Positions 1 to 9,024 of a stretch of 64,000 bases of DNA are shown one piece after another. Source of the stretch: Streptomyces sp. NBC_01571 (GTDB taxonomy: Bacteria; Actinomycetota; Actinomycetes; Streptomycetales; Streptomycetaceae); NCBI RefSeq assembly GCF_026339875.1, contig NZ_JAPEPZ010000001.1:5518001-5582000 (forward strand), given 5' to 3'. The translations under genes were made by a program, and so were the position numbers. The notes beneath the pieces are model-generated. The model saw nothing but the letters and a program-made list of their open reading frames with translations, was not told the origin of the DNA and ran no database searches. How positions within the stretch are numbered: position 1 is the first letter of the stretch; each line of letters opens with the position of its first letter.

Positions 1-376
1 CCAGCGACATCATCGTGGACCGCCACACGCTGTGATCGGCCTGGCTGTAGATGAAGCCGAACGCGACGCCCGCGAACACGGCCCACAGCACCGCGTGCCG
101 TTCGCGCCTCATCAGCGGCGCCACCTTGAGGACGCCGATGCAGACCGCGGCGAACACGATCGCGCTCACGAACCCGAACAGGATGTTCCAGCCCGTGATC
201 GGCCCGCCGCTGCGGTTGACGGCCGCGGCCCAGAACCCGTAGACGAGCCCGCCGAGCACGGGCACCGCCCACTGCGCGACGGCGTGGGTGCGCGCGTCGA
301 AAATGTCCGAGGGCCGTGGCGTCCGGGCCGTTTGCCGTGTCCCTGACGCCGATGAGGCATGTGCCGTGTGAGCCAT
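1..376 (-). CDS. Small membrane protein (partial, runs off the left edge)
   Basis: The visible 125 residues form a cytosolic N-terminus of about 30 polar residues followed by two hydrophobic segments (about residues 35-50 and 60-80) and part of a third. I recognise no enzyme motif, so the function is unknown. The start is the ATG at 376, preceded by a GAGAGGAG ribosome-binding site about seven bases upstream. The C-terminus lies outside the window. It is divergent from the NAD(P)-binding gene that starts at 481, with a 104-base promoter region between them. Confidence 0.75.
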   Translation of the reverse strand, partial: MAHTAHASSASGTRQTARTPRPSDIFDARTHAVAQWAVPVLGGLVYGFWAAAVNRSGGPITGWNILFGFVSAIVFAAVCIGVLKVAPLMRRERHAVLWAVFAGVAFGFIYSQADHSVWRSTMMSL

Positions 377-480
377 GGGAGCACTCCTCTCTCCTCGCCC
401 CTGCCTTCCAGGGCACACCTCGCCCGGACGCCTGGCAAGTCGGGATGCGGGGGCCCTGACCCCGTGTTTCGCTGACTTCC

Positions 481-1116
481 ATGAAGCTCGTACTCTTCGG
501 CGCCACCGGCATGGTCGGCAGCCGTATCGCCACGGAGGCGTCGGCGCGGGGCCACCAGGTGCTGGCGGTCAGCAGGTCCGGGCAGTCCCCGGTCCCCGGC
601 GTCACCGCGACCGCCGCGGACGCCGCCGACGTGGCGAAGGTGACCGAACTGGTGGCGGACGCCGACGCGGTCGCCTCGGCGTGCGTGCCGCCACGCGACG
701 GTACGGATCTCACGGGCCCCTTCCTGACCCTCAACCGGGCGCTCGTGGACGGCACGCGTGCGGCGGGCGTGGCACGGCTCGTGGTCGTGGGCGGCGCGGG
801 CAGTCTGGAGGTCGCGCCCGGACAGGAGCTCTGCGACCAGCCGGGCTTCCCCGAGGCCGTGCTGGCGGAGGCGCTCGCCCACCGCGACGTCCTCACCTAC
901 TACCGGACCGTCGACGACCTCGACTGGACCTACGTCTCGCCCGCCGCGGAGATCGGCCCCGGCGCGCGCACCGGCCGGTTCCGGACCGACGGCGACCGGA
1001 TGCTCACCGACGACCACGGCAACAGCCGGATCAGCGCCGAGGACTACGCGGTCGCCTTCGTCGACGAACTGGAGACGCCCACCCACCCGCGTGCCCGGAT
1101 GTCGGTGGCGTACTGA
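481..1116 (+). CDS. NAD(P)-binding Rossmann-fold oxidoreductase (atypical SDR, NmrA/YwnB type)
   Basis: The 211-residue protein opens with the dinucleotide-binding motif GATGMVG at residues 8-14, as expected for atypical short-chain dehydrogenases that bind NAD(P)H and act as reductases or redox sensors. A second conserved patch, VVVGGAGSL, lies near residue 100 at the end of a core beta strand. There is no classical YxxxK pair, which fits the NmrA/YwnB branch where the substrate is usually unknown. The length is normal for this group. No clear Shine-Dalgarno sequence precedes the ATG, so it may be leaderless. The downstream phosphatase starts about 40 bases later and could be co-transcribed. 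Confidence 0.85.
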   Translation: MKLVLFGATGMVGSRIATEASARGHQVLAVSRSGQSPVPGVTATAADAADVAKVTELVADADAVASACVPPRDGTDLTGPFLTLNRALVDGTRAAGVARLVVVGGAGSLEVAPGQELCDQPGFPEAVLAEALAHRDVLTYYRTVDDLDWTYVSPAAEIGPGARTGRFRTDGDRMLTDDHGNSRISAEDYAVAFVDELETPTHPRARMSVAY

Positions 1117-1156
1117 CATCGGCCGCGCGCGCCGACAGGACAGGCGGTACGGCGAG

Positions 1157-2344
1157 GTGGGCGACTGGGAACCCCCGCTCGGCCCGCTGGCGCGCCCGGC
1201 CCGGCGGGACGACCCCGTCCAGCGGCAGAAGCTCCTGAGACTGCGCGGCCGCAGCGTCGCGTGGGTGGCGCCCGCGCTGCTGCTCGGCGGGATCGCGGTG
1301 GCCGACTGGAACACCTCGGGCGAGTTCCGGATGATCTCCTGGATCGTGCTCGTACCGGGCATCGCTGCGGCGATCTGCGGAGTGTGGGGCACGGCGGCCT
1401 TCGCCTGCCTGTCGATCCTCACCTACCTGGCGGTGGACAGGTCCTGGTCGTACCAGTACCAGACGGGGCTGCCCGACTTCATCCTCGTCGCCCTGGGCAG
1501 CCTCCTGGCGATCCTGGCCTGCGTGGTCCGGGTCCGCAGCGAGCGGCGCATGCTGCACATGCTGGACGTCGCCGAGACGACCCGGCGCACCGTGCTGCGC
1601 CCGATGCCGGCGGGCTGGGGCGGCCTCGACCACGCGGCCGTGTACCTCGCCGCCGACAGCGAGGCCCGGGTCGGCGGCGACTTCTACGACATCCAGCCGG
1701 GCCCCCGCGGCACCCGGCTGCTGCTCGGCGACGTCCAGGGCAAGGGACTCGGGGCGGTGGAGGCGGCTGCCGCGCTGCTCGGCACGTTCCGGGAGGCGGC
1801 CTACTACGAGCCCGTCCTCGACACGGTCGCCGACCGGCTGGAGGTGCGCATGCTCCGGCACGTGCGCTACCGGGCGGCGCTCGGCCGCGACGACCGTGAC
1901 CGCTTCGCCACCGGCATCCTCGTCGGCTTCCCCCAGGACGACCGGGACACCGTGGAGTTCGTCAACTTCGGCCACGAACCCCCTCTGGTGGTCGCCCCCG
2001 ACGGTGTGCGCGACCTGCCGCCGGGCCACGGCCTGCCGCTCGGCCTGGCCGCCCTGACCGCCGAACGGCCCCTCGTCCTGACGGTCGCGCTGGCACCCGG
2101 CGAGACCCTGCTCCTGGTCACGGACGGTGTGACCGAGGCCCGTGACGCCGACGGCGCGTTCTTCCCGCTCCGCGACCGGGTGGCCGGCGCCCTCTCCGCG
2201 GACCCGTCCACCGCCGACCCGGAACGCCTCGTCGAACTCGTCCGCGACGGCACGCTGCGGCACTGCGGGGGACGCCTCTCGGACGACACGACGATCTTCG
2301 CGGTACGGCGGCGGACGGGCGGCGGCGGCACAAGCCGTCCATAG
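1157..2344 (+). CDS. Membrane-anchored SpoIIE-type PP2C serine/threonine phosphatase
   Basis: The protein has 395 residues from the GTG at 1157. The N-terminal third contains three hydrophobic helices (about residues 35-50, 60-85 and 100-120). A linker of about 35 residues follows, then a PP2C/SpoIIE domain with the metal-binding signatures GGDFYD and GDVQGKG near residues 174-200 and LLLVTDGVTEA and SDDTTI near the C-terminus. Such proteins dephosphorylate anti-anti-sigma (STAS) proteins in partner-switching pathways; a STAS protein lies at 43207 in this window, but any link is speculation. The start is uncertain: upstream ORF extension overlaps the preceding gene, and the GTG has only a weak ribosome-binding site. 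Confidence 0.87.
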   Translation: MGDWEPPLGPLARPARRDDPVQRQKLLRLRGRSVAWVAPALLLGGIAVADWNTSGEFRMISWIVLVPGIAAAICGVWGTAAFACLSILTYLAVDRSWSYQYQTGLPDFILVALGSLLAILACVVRVRSERRMLHMLDVAETTRRTVLRPMPAGWGGLDHAAVYLAADSEARVGGDFYDIQPGPRGTRLLLGDVQGKGLGAVEAAAALLGTFREAAYYEPVLDTVADRLEVRMLRHVRYRAALGRDDRDRFATGILVGFPQDDRDTVEFVNFGHEPPLVVAPDGVRDLPPGHGLPLGLAALTAERPLVLTVALAPGETLLLVTDGVTEARDADGAFFPLRDRVAGALSADPSTADPERLVELVRDGTLRHCGGRLSDDTTIFAVRRRTGGGGTSRP

Positions 2345-2426
2345 GGGGCGTTTGCACGTCTGTCGTCCCCCCTTTGCAGGCGCAGCGGTTACGGTGCTGG
2401 CGTACGTGATCGATGGGGAGGGAACC

Positions 2427-3494
2427 ATGCCCGGAACCGTGCTGCTCCTCGCGGCCTCGCCGGTGGGCAAGGGGTGTCTGGTGGACGCGGCGTCCGTGCT
2501 CCCCGTACTCGCGGCCGTCTCACCTGCGGTGCTGTCCGGCACGGACACGGCGAACGTGGTCGAACTGGCAGACCCCCTGGAGCCGCAGGCCGTCCTGACC
2601 CGGCTGCGCGCGGCGGCGACGGCCCCCGGCCCGCTGACGTTGTTCGTGACCGGCCAGCTCCAACTCGACCGCCGCCAGCGCCTTCCCCACCTCGCGCTGG
2701 CCCGCACCACCCCGGCGACCGTCCGCTACACGGCCTTCCCCTGGCACTGGATCGCCGAGGAACTCCGGCTGCGCCCGCCGGGCACCACCGCGCTCCTGGT
2801 CGACCTGCACGCCGACGCGGAGAGCTGGGAGTACCTCGCCACCGGCACCCTGACCGTGGGGACGGGCGTCGGCCTGTACGGCCGGGTCGCCCCGCCGCCG
2901 CCCCGGCGCACGGTGGCGACCCCGGCGTACATGAAGGCCGTCGCCACCATCCTGCGCAGCGGCCACCGGCCCGCACTGCCGCTGCTGCACGAGCAGGCGC
3001 TGGCCCGCACCCACGGGGAGGGCGGGCAGCCGGGGATCGTGCTCGCGGTGGACGCCCGGGTGCCCGCGACGCCGGACCCGCACGCCGCGATCACCGCCGC
3101 CGCGCAGGCGGGCCGGCACGACGAGGCCGCGGCGCTGGCCGCGCGCTGGGAACAGGAGGCGGTCCGCACCTGGGGCGCCGCGTCCGAACAGGCCCTGCAC
3201 TGGGCGGAGGTCCGTGCGGACCTGGCGATGCTCGCGGGTGACGCGGCCGGCAGCTGCCGGGTCTGGCTGGCGGTGGCGACCGTGCGCCTGGACGCGGGAC
3301 AGCCCGCCGACGCCCCGTCCGTGGAGGCGGCCGTGGACCGGGCCCACCACCAGTGGGGCCGTGTCGACGAACCGCTGCGCGCTCGTGAACTGGGGCTCGC
3401 GCTGGCCGGGTTGAGGCTGCGCGTGCCCGGGCGCCGGCAGGGCGCGCTGGACCATGTCCAGTGCCGGCTCAGCCGGCTGGAGGCACAGGTGTGA
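2427..3494 (+). CDS. Uncharacterised cytosolic protein with helical C-terminal half
   Basis: I do not recognise this 355-residue protein. The N-terminus (TVLLLAASPVGKG) looks like an alpha/beta domain strand. The region from about residue 210 to the end is alanine-rich and helical with a spacing that resembles degenerate TPR units (for example AARWEQEAVRTWGAASEQALHWAEVRADLAMLAG). There is no signal peptide or membrane segment. The ATG at 2427 has an excellent GGGGAGGGA ribosome-binding site. It follows the PP2C gene by 82 bases on the same strand, so a signalling context is possible. Confidence 0.75.
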   Translation: MPGTVLLLAASPVGKGCLVDAASVLPVLAAVSPAVLSGTDTANVVELADPLEPQAVLTRLRAAATAPGPLTLFVTGQLQLDRRQRLPHLALARTTPATVRYTAFPWHWIAEELRLRPPGTTALLVDLHADAESWEYLATGTLTVGTGVGLYGRVAPPPPRRTVATPAYMKAVATILRSGHRPALPLLHEQALARTHGEGGQPGIVLAVDARVPATPDPHAAITAAAQAGRHDEAAALAARWEQEAVRTWGAASEQALHWAEVRADLAMLAGDAAGSCRVWLAVATVRLDAGQPADAPSVEAAVDRAHHQWGRVDEPLRARELGLALAGLRLRVPGRRQGALDHVQCRLSRLEAQV

Positions 3495-3527
3495 CAGCCC
3501 GCCGGCCCTCGCGGGGGAAGCGGGCTG
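3495..3527. terminator. Stem-loop between convergent genes
   Basis: An 8-bp inverted repeat (CAGCCCGC at 3495-3502, GCGGGCTG at 3520-3527) starts immediately after the stop codon at 3494 and lies before the end of the convergent gene at 3547. There is no T tract. It probably serves as a bidirectional terminator, as is common in Streptomyces. Confidence 0.5.
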
Positions 3528-3546
3528 CCGGATCACGCCGGGTACG

Positions 3547-5514
3547 TCAGCCGGTGAAGAGGAAGTACTTCCAGGCGCCGTGCGTCGTCGAGTTCACGGT
3601 GTCGCCCGAGGTGCCGTTGTAGTACGAGGAGCGCACCCGCATGCGGTAGCCCGTCTCGTGGGTGCCGCCGAGGCGCACCTTGGAGACGCCCGTGGAGCCG
3701 AGCTTGAAGTAGTCGGTGCCGGCGTCGTACCAGGTGCCCTGGTAGTACACCGCCATCTCCAGCCGCTGCCGACGGTCCGGGTACGCCGTCATCGTCGTGG
3801 TGAACAGCGGGTCCTTGGACTTGTGGAAGTAGGCGTACGTGTGGCCGTACACCGACTTCGTCCGGTACTGGCCGCTGATCGCCGTGGACACCTTCACCTG
3901 GGCGCCGACGGTGCTGCTCACGGACTTCGGCGCGTAGTGCGCGTCGCCCGTGAACTTCGCCGTGACCTTGGCGTCGCGCGTCAGGCCGAGCGTCACCGGC
4001 AGGTCGCCCGACGCGTTCACCCTGCCGGTCTTCACCAGCTTGTTCGGCTTGTCGGAGCCGTAGGGGTCCGCCCAGATCTCGACCGTGCGGTTCTTGTACG
4101 TGGAGCCAAGGTGCGCCGTGAACTTCACGTCGGCGCCGTAGGCGTACACCTTGCGGTTGTTGTTCAGGGTCAGGGTGGGGGTGGTGCGGGAGACGTCCAC
4201 GGTGTCCGTGGCGGTCGCCGGGGTGTGGGTGGCGTCGCCCGCGTACTTCACCGTGTACTTCACCTTGCCGCCGGCGGGCGGGGTGTCCTTGAAGGAGAAC
4301 CTGCCGCCGGTGCCGAGGGTCTTGGTGCCGAGCGACGTGCCGTTCGGCGTCTCCATGTCGGTGCGCGTGACGGTCAGCGGGGTCCCGGCGGGCAGTGCCA
4401 GGCCGGCGGTGAGCCTGCCGCCGACGGTGAGAGCCTTGGCGCGGGCGGCGGTCGAGGGTGCGTCGACGGTCAGGGTGCCGGCGTACTTACGCGGCTCGTC
4501 GACGACGTGGAAGGTGGTGGAGTAGGAGACCTCCGTCAGCACGAACAGCTTGTCGCCGGCGGGCGACCAGACCGCGCCGTGCCGGTTCCACACCGTGCTG
4601 GACTGCAGGTTGCGCACGCTCGCGGGCCGTTCCGGCCCGCCTGTGAAGACATACGTGTCGCCGGTGTCGTCGAAGTCCCAGGTGGTCGCCGCGACCGTGC
4701 CGTCCGGGGCGATGCTGACGCCCTCCGGGGTGTCGGGCACGGGGTAGGTGCGCACCTGCTCCAGGTCGGACAGCCGGTACTCGGTGAGCGCCTTGTCCCC
4801 GGGGCCCGCCACGACGAGGTTCCGGCCGTCCGGGGTGAGTGCCGCGTCCCTCGGGAAGCCGCCCTTGTCGGCGGACACACGGATCACCGGCGTACCGGAG
4901 GAGATGTCGTAGACGATGACCGGGCCGGAGCTGATGCCCGCGTCGAGGGCGACCAGCGTCCCCGGGTTGTCCGGGTCGGCGTAGAGCAGGGGCGGGCTGG
5001 CGTAGTCGTGGTCCGCGCCCAGGTCGAGCGTGACCGTGGGTGTCCCTGCGGTCAGGTCGACGGCGCCGAGCCCCGACTCCCACTGGTCGCCGTAGGCGAA
5101 CCACAGCTTGCCGTCGGCGAACGCGAGTCGGGAGGGCTCGGTCCTCGGTCCCGTCGGATACGCGGCGGTCCGCGTGAGCTGGGCCGTGTCGAAGGCCACG
5201 ATCTCGTCGGCGCCCTCGACGGCCGCGTACAAGGTGCCCGAGTCCGGGCCGAGTTCGAGGTCGGTGACCTGGGGCAGGTCGGGGAGCCTGCCGACGATCC
5301 GGCCCGTGTAGTCGGTGACCACGATCTGGTTCGAGGCGGGGTCGCTGATGAACAGCCGCTGGTGGACCGCGTCCACGACCGTGTCGTGCGGGTCCTTGAC
5401 GTCGAGCGGCCTGCTGGAGTCGGCCGCCGCGACGCCGGTGCCGCCCAGGGCCAGGGCGGCCGAACTGAAGAGGACCGCCAGCGCTGTGGCGGCAGGAAGA
5501 GAGCGCATACGCAA
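3547..5514 (-). CDS. Secreted beta-propeller protein with C-terminal Ig-like repeats
   Basis: The 655-residue product begins with a Sec signal peptide (MRMRSLP, hydrophobic stretch, cleavage near AAA-DS at about residue 31). Residues about 35-330 contain repeated strands of the type LDVKDPHDTVVDAVHQRLFI, DYTGRIVGRL and LAFADGKLWFAY, the pattern of a YVTN/YncE-like beta-propeller. Residues about 335-520 hold two bacterial Ig-like domains (motifs VKYTVKYAGDATHTPA and AKFTGDAHYAP). The aromatic C-terminal 120 residues carry an unnamed beta-rich module. Many Streptomyces encode such proteins, and an extracellular surface or sensing role is likely, but no ligand can be read from sequence. The start ATG at 5514 is the first residue of the signal peptide. 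Confidence 0.82.
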   Translation of the reverse strand: MRMRSLPAATALAVLFSSAALALGGTGVAAADSSRPLDVKDPHDTVVDAVHQRLFISDPASNQIVVTDYTGRIVGRLPDLPQVTDLELGPDSGTLYAAVEGADEIVAFDTAQLTRTAAYPTGPRTEPSRLAFADGKLWFAYGDQWESGLGAVDLTAGTPTVTLDLGADHDYASPPLLYADPDNPGTLVALDAGISSGPVIVYDISSGTPVIRVSADKGGFPRDAALTPDGRNLVVAGPGDKALTEYRLSDLEQVRTYPVPDTPEGVSIAPDGTVAATTWDFDDTGDTYVFTGGPERPASVRNLQSSTVWNRHGAVWSPAGDKLFVLTEVSYSTTFHVVDEPRKYAGTLTVDAPSTAARAKALTVGGRLTAGLALPAGTPLTVTRTDMETPNGTSLGTKTLGTGGRFSFKDTPPAGGKVKYTVKYAGDATHTPATATDTVDVSRTTPTLTLNNNRKVYAYGADVKFTAHLGSTYKNRTVEIWADPYGSDKPNKLVKTGRVNASGDLPVTLGLTRDAKVTAKFTGDAHYAPKSVSSTVGAQVKVSTAISGQYRTKSVYGHTYAYFHKSKDPLFTTTMTAYPDRRQRLEMAVYYQGTWYDAGTDYFKLGSTGVSKVRLGGTHETGYRMRVRSSYYNGTSGDTVNSTTHGAWKYFLFTG

Positions 5515-5738
5515 GCTGTTTCGAACCCCCCGGAACGAATGAAGCTGTGGGTGTCACCCGTACGGATCGCGTCCCCTGTATGTGTGTGACCTGTGAGCCG
5601 TATGTGACGAGTGAGCGAAGAGTAGGTCATGTCGCCGACAACAGGGAGCACAGGGGTCCCGCGTGTGCGGTGTCCGTGCCGTGCTGCCCCGGTCGAGAGC
5701 CTCCCCGGACGTCTGTTCCGGTGCCATGATGGTGAGTC

Positions 5739-6104
5739 ATGACTGCTGAGGGGGAGGGCGTGGCGGCCCGGGCCGTCCGTGTGCGTCTGGACGGTACGGC
5801 GAGCGAGAGCGACGTCGGCGCGCTGAAGAAGTGGCTGGAGCGCGAGAAGCCTCTGGAGGAGCTGGTCAGGAGAGGCGACCTCAGGATCGAGGAGCGTGCC
5901 GGGACCGACGCGCAGGGCACGCCCATGGGCGTCGGCATGGACATCGTGCTGGTGCTGATCGGCGCGGGCGCCGAGACCCTCTTCAAGGAACTGCTCGCCC
6001 AGGTGAAGAGCGCCGTGCGGGCCTGGCGGGACAACCGCGGCTCCGTCGAGAACGGCGATCCGCCCGACGCCCGCGTCGATTCCGTGGACCCCGACGAGAG
6101 GTAG
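5739..6104 (+). CDS. EACC1 family protein (effector-associated constant component 1)
   Basis: The 121-residue protein resembles EACC1, a small component that comparative genomics places beside caspase-like, trypsin-like and STAND effectors in actinobacterial conflict systems. Visible family features are an N-terminal beta strand (VRVRLDG), the segment LKKWLEREKPL, a second strand (DLRIEER), and the glycine-rich hydrophobic helix MGVGMDIVLVLIGAGAETLF followed by an amphipathic helix and an acidic tail. The next gene, four bases after the stop, encodes the caspase effector, exactly the expected partnership. The biochemical role of EACC1 is unknown; it has been proposed to couple sensing to effectors. 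The identification rests on pattern recognition, not a profile search. Confidence 0.8.
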   Translation: MTAEGEGVAARAVRVRLDGTASESDVGALKKWLEREKPLEELVRRGDLRIEERAGTDAQGTPMGVGMDIVLVLIGAGAETLFKELLAQVKSAVRAWRDNRGSVENGDPPDARVDSVDPDER

Positions 6105-6108
6105 TCGG

Positions 6109-9024
6109 GTGGACCGCTTCGACCCGCGCGGACGAGTGAACCGGGCACTGCTGGTCGGGGTGTCCGCCTACGAGTTCACGCGGCGGGAGCACCGCCACGG
6201 CGTCCCGAGCCCGCTGCCCGCCGTCGCGCACAACCTCTCGCTGCTCGCCGGCGCGCTGGAGCGGGGCGGAGTCGTCGGGCCGGGCGAGATCACCGTGGCG
6301 GATTCCCCGGTGCTGGGGGAGTTCCGCAAGGAGCTGCGCACGGCCGTCGACGCCGCCGAGGGGCTGCTCCTGCTCTACTTCGCCGGACACGGCGCCGTGC
6401 CCAGCGCGGGCGACGAGCTGTGGCTGCAGATGCGTGACGCTGAGGTCGTCCGGGGCGGGACGGCCGGGTTCGAGGGCGCGGCCCCGTTCACCAACGTGCT
6501 GAGGATCCTCGCCAACAGCGACGCGGAGCGGATCGTGGTCGTCCTCGACTGCTGCAACGCGGGCAACGCGGCCCGCGTGTGGGAGGCGGTGGAGAGACCC
6601 GACATCAGACGGCGCGTCTCCGTGCTCATGGGCGTGCAGGCCAACCACCGCATCGACGCGGGGGACGGCGACACCCCCACGCCGTTCACGGCCCGGCTGG
6701 TGGACCTGCTGACGGACGGCGTCGAGGGACAGGGCGACGAGGTCCACTTCCTGGCCCTCTCGGAAGCGCTCAGGGTGTACATGTCCGCCCACCACCGCAC
6801 CGAGCGCGGCGAGCCCTGGGAACCGCAGAGCCGTACGGAGAACCCGCCGGTGGACGTGCTGCTGGCGGTCCGGCCGGGGGCCACCGCACCCGGCGGGGAG
6901 ACCGAGGCGGGTGCGGGCCGGACGGTCGGCGCCGGGTCCACCACGCCCACGGGGGCCGCCGGGCGCACCGTGCCCGCGGGGTCCGCGGGGTCCGCGGGGT
7001 CTGCGGGGCACGTCGGGACCACGGCCTCCACGGGACCCGGCGGACCCGGCGGACCCGGCGGGACGGTCACGGGCCCGGCCCGCCGAGGGCCGGGGGCGCC
7101 GGCCCGGCTCCGGATCCGCGGCCTCCTCGCCGCGGCAGCCCGCGCCGTCCGGGCCGCACGGACCCGTGTCCGTCCCACCCCCGCCCGGCGCCCGCCCACG
7201 AGCCCGGCCGAGCCCCGGCCGCCCGGCCGGACCCCGCGCCCGCGCACACCGTGGCGCTCCCCGCGTCTGTGGCCCCGCCGCACCGCCGTCGCCGCCACCG
7301 GCCTGGCCGTCGCCGTCCTCGGTCTCACGGGCTACCTGGTCCTCGGCCACGGCGCGTCCGGCGGGGCGCCCTGTGCCCCGCCCCTGGAACTGCGCCTCCT
7401 CACCGATCCCGACCTGGAGTCCACCGTCCGCAAGGCCGCCGACACCTACCTCACCTCGACGGCGAACACCACGGACGACGGCTGCCGGCGCAGCGGGATC
7501 ACGGTGTACGGAGCCGGCTCGGCGGCCGTTGTGGCGGGCCTGCGCGACCAGTCGGACCCCTGGCAGCGGCCGGTCGGCGACGAGGTCGACCCGCAGCGCG
7601 ACATCGGACCCCAGCCCGACATCTGGATCCCGGCCACGGCGGCGACGGCGGCCCGCGCGCGCCCCACCGGGCTCCAGCGCAGCTATGTGTCGCTGGAGCC
7701 GGACCCGGCCCCCTTCGCGTACTCCCCGGTCGTGCTGTCGGTGCCGCAGGAGATCGCCGAGGCCTCGGTCGCCGACCGTACCGGCGACTCGCTCACTGGC
7801 CTGCGGCAGAAGCTGACGCGGCGGGACGGGAGCGCCGAGGTGCGGCGCCCGGACCCGGCGTACACGGACTCCGCGCTGCTGGCGACGGTCGGCCTGTACG
7901 GCACCGGGACGCCCGACGTGAGCCGGGCCGAGGAGAGCGTGGACCAGACCGGGCCGGTCTCTCCGACCGCGGGTGACCTGCTCTGCACACTGCCCGACAA
8001 CGCGGACACCGACCGGGGTACGGCGGCCCTGGTACCGGAGTTCCTGATGGTGAGCGGTGTCGGCTGCGACCGGACGACGCGCACCCTGCGGATGGCCGAG
8101 TACCCCGACGACGTGCCGGCCCTCGCCCCGCTCTTCGTGCGGGTCCGCTGGACGGGCGGCCACAGTGACGGCGCGGCACGGGACGACGCGGTCCGGTCGT
8201 TCCACGACTGGCTCACGGGCACGGGGGGCGGGAGCGGGGACGGGCACGGCACCGGCGGCGGGAGCGGGCCGGGCGGAGGGCTCGCGGTCTTCGGGAAGGA
8301 CGGCTTCCGCTCGCCTTCCGGGGCCCATGCCCTGCTGTCCTCGCGGGTCCCGGACGCCGGTCTGATCGCCGATCCCGGCCGGTCCGCCGGGGCGGCGGGC
8401 GCCGACGCGATGGAGACGGCGCTGAAGCGGTACCGCAACGCCAACGGACCGGGCCGGGTGCTCTTCCTGCTGGACAGCTCCGGCTCCATGGCCGACCTGT
8501 GGCAGGGGCCGGGCGGTGCCCCCGGCATCCTGAAGCAGTCGTTCGCCGGGCTCGGCGACCGGGACGAGTACGGGGTCTGGTCCGTCGCCTCGCCGGGCAG
8601 CCGCCCCTACGGCGAGATCCTGCCGTTCGGCCGGCACAAGCGGCAGGACGCCGAACGCGCCGTCGACCGCGGAGCCGTCGTCCAGGACGCGGAGGCCGAT
8701 CCGTACGGCGCGCTCGAGGCCGCGCTGGACACCATGGCCGGCAAGGGCAGGGACGACAACCGCCCCGAGCTGATCGTCTTCCTCACGGACGACGAGGACA
8801 ACAACCGCCTCACCGCGCACGATCACGTCGGCGAGCTGCTCAAGCCGCTCCACGACAAGGGAGTTCCGGTGGTCATGGCGGCCCTGGACAGCGGCGGCTG
8901 TGCCAAGGGCAGTACCGACCAGCGGATGTCCGAGGCGAGCGGCGGTCGCTGTCTGGACACCAGGAGCGACCTCGTGGCGGACCTGCGGAACGAGGTCGCG
9001 CGCACGGGAACGGGGGACGAGTGA
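6109..9024 (+). CDS. Transmembrane caspase with extracytoplasmic substrate-binding-like and VWA domains
   Basis: This 971-residue protein appears to be a receptor-protease. Residues 10-255 form a caspase-like peptidase: His94 in YFAGHG and Cys149 in DCCNAGN are the catalytic dyad, with an Asp before the Cys as in metacaspases. Residues 256-385 are a Pro/Gly/Arg-rich linker with GPGGPGG and GSAGSAG runs. One transmembrane helix lies at about 391-413. Outside the membrane, residues 425-700 resemble a periplasmic substrate-binding fold (ELRLLTDPDLES near 427, DIWIPAT near 504). Residues 780-965 are a VWA domain with an intact MIDAS (Asp789, Ser791, Ser793 in DSSGS) and a TDDED loop. The GTG start follows the EACC1 stop by four bases after a GAGAGG site; the stop overlaps the next start (GTGA). 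Membrane topology is inferred. Confidence 0.88.
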   Translation: MDRFDPRGRVNRALLVGVSAYEFTRREHRHGVPSPLPAVAHNLSLLAGALERGGVVGPGEITVADSPVLGEFRKELRTAVDAAEGLLLLYFAGHGAVPSAGDELWLQMRDAEVVRGGTAGFEGAAPFTNVLRILANSDAERIVVVLDCCNAGNAARVWEAVERPDIRRRVSVLMGVQANHRIDAGDGDTPTPFTARLVDLLTDGVEGQGDEVHFLALSEALRVYMSAHHRTERGEPWEPQSRTENPPVDVLLAVRPGATAPGGETEAGAGRTVGAGSTTPTGAAGRTVPAGSAGSAGSAGHVGTTASTGPGGPGGPGGTVTGPARRGPGAPARLRIRGLLAAAARAVRAARTRVRPTPARRPPTSPAEPRPPGRTPRPRTPWRSPRLWPRRTAVAATGLAVAVLGLTGYLVLGHGASGGAPCAPPLELRLLTDPDLESTVRKAADTYLTSTANTTDDGCRRSGITVYGAGSAAVVAGLRDQSDPWQRPVGDEVDPQRDIGPQPDIWIPATAATAARARPTGLQRSYVSLEPDPAPFAYSPVVLSVPQEIAEASVADRTGDSLTGLRQKLTRRDGSAEVRRPDPAYTDSALLATVGLYGTGTPDVSRAEESVDQTGPVSPTAGDLLCTLPDNADTDRGTAALVPEFLMVSGVGCDRTTRTLRMAEYPDDVPALAPLFVRVRWTGGHSDGAARDDAVRSFHDWLTGTGGGSGDGHGTGGGSGPGGGLAVFGKDGFRSPSGAHALLSSRVPDAGLIADPGRSAGAAGADAMETALKRYRNANGPGRVLFLLDSSGSMADLWQGPGGAPGILKQSFAGLGDRDEYGVWSVASPGSRPYGEILPFGRHKRQDAERAVDRGAVVQDAEADPYGALEAALDTMAGKGRDDNRPELIVFLTDDEDNNRLTAHDHVGELLKPLHDKGVPVVMAALDSGGCAKGSTDQRMSEASGGRCLDTRSDLVADLRNEVARTGTGDE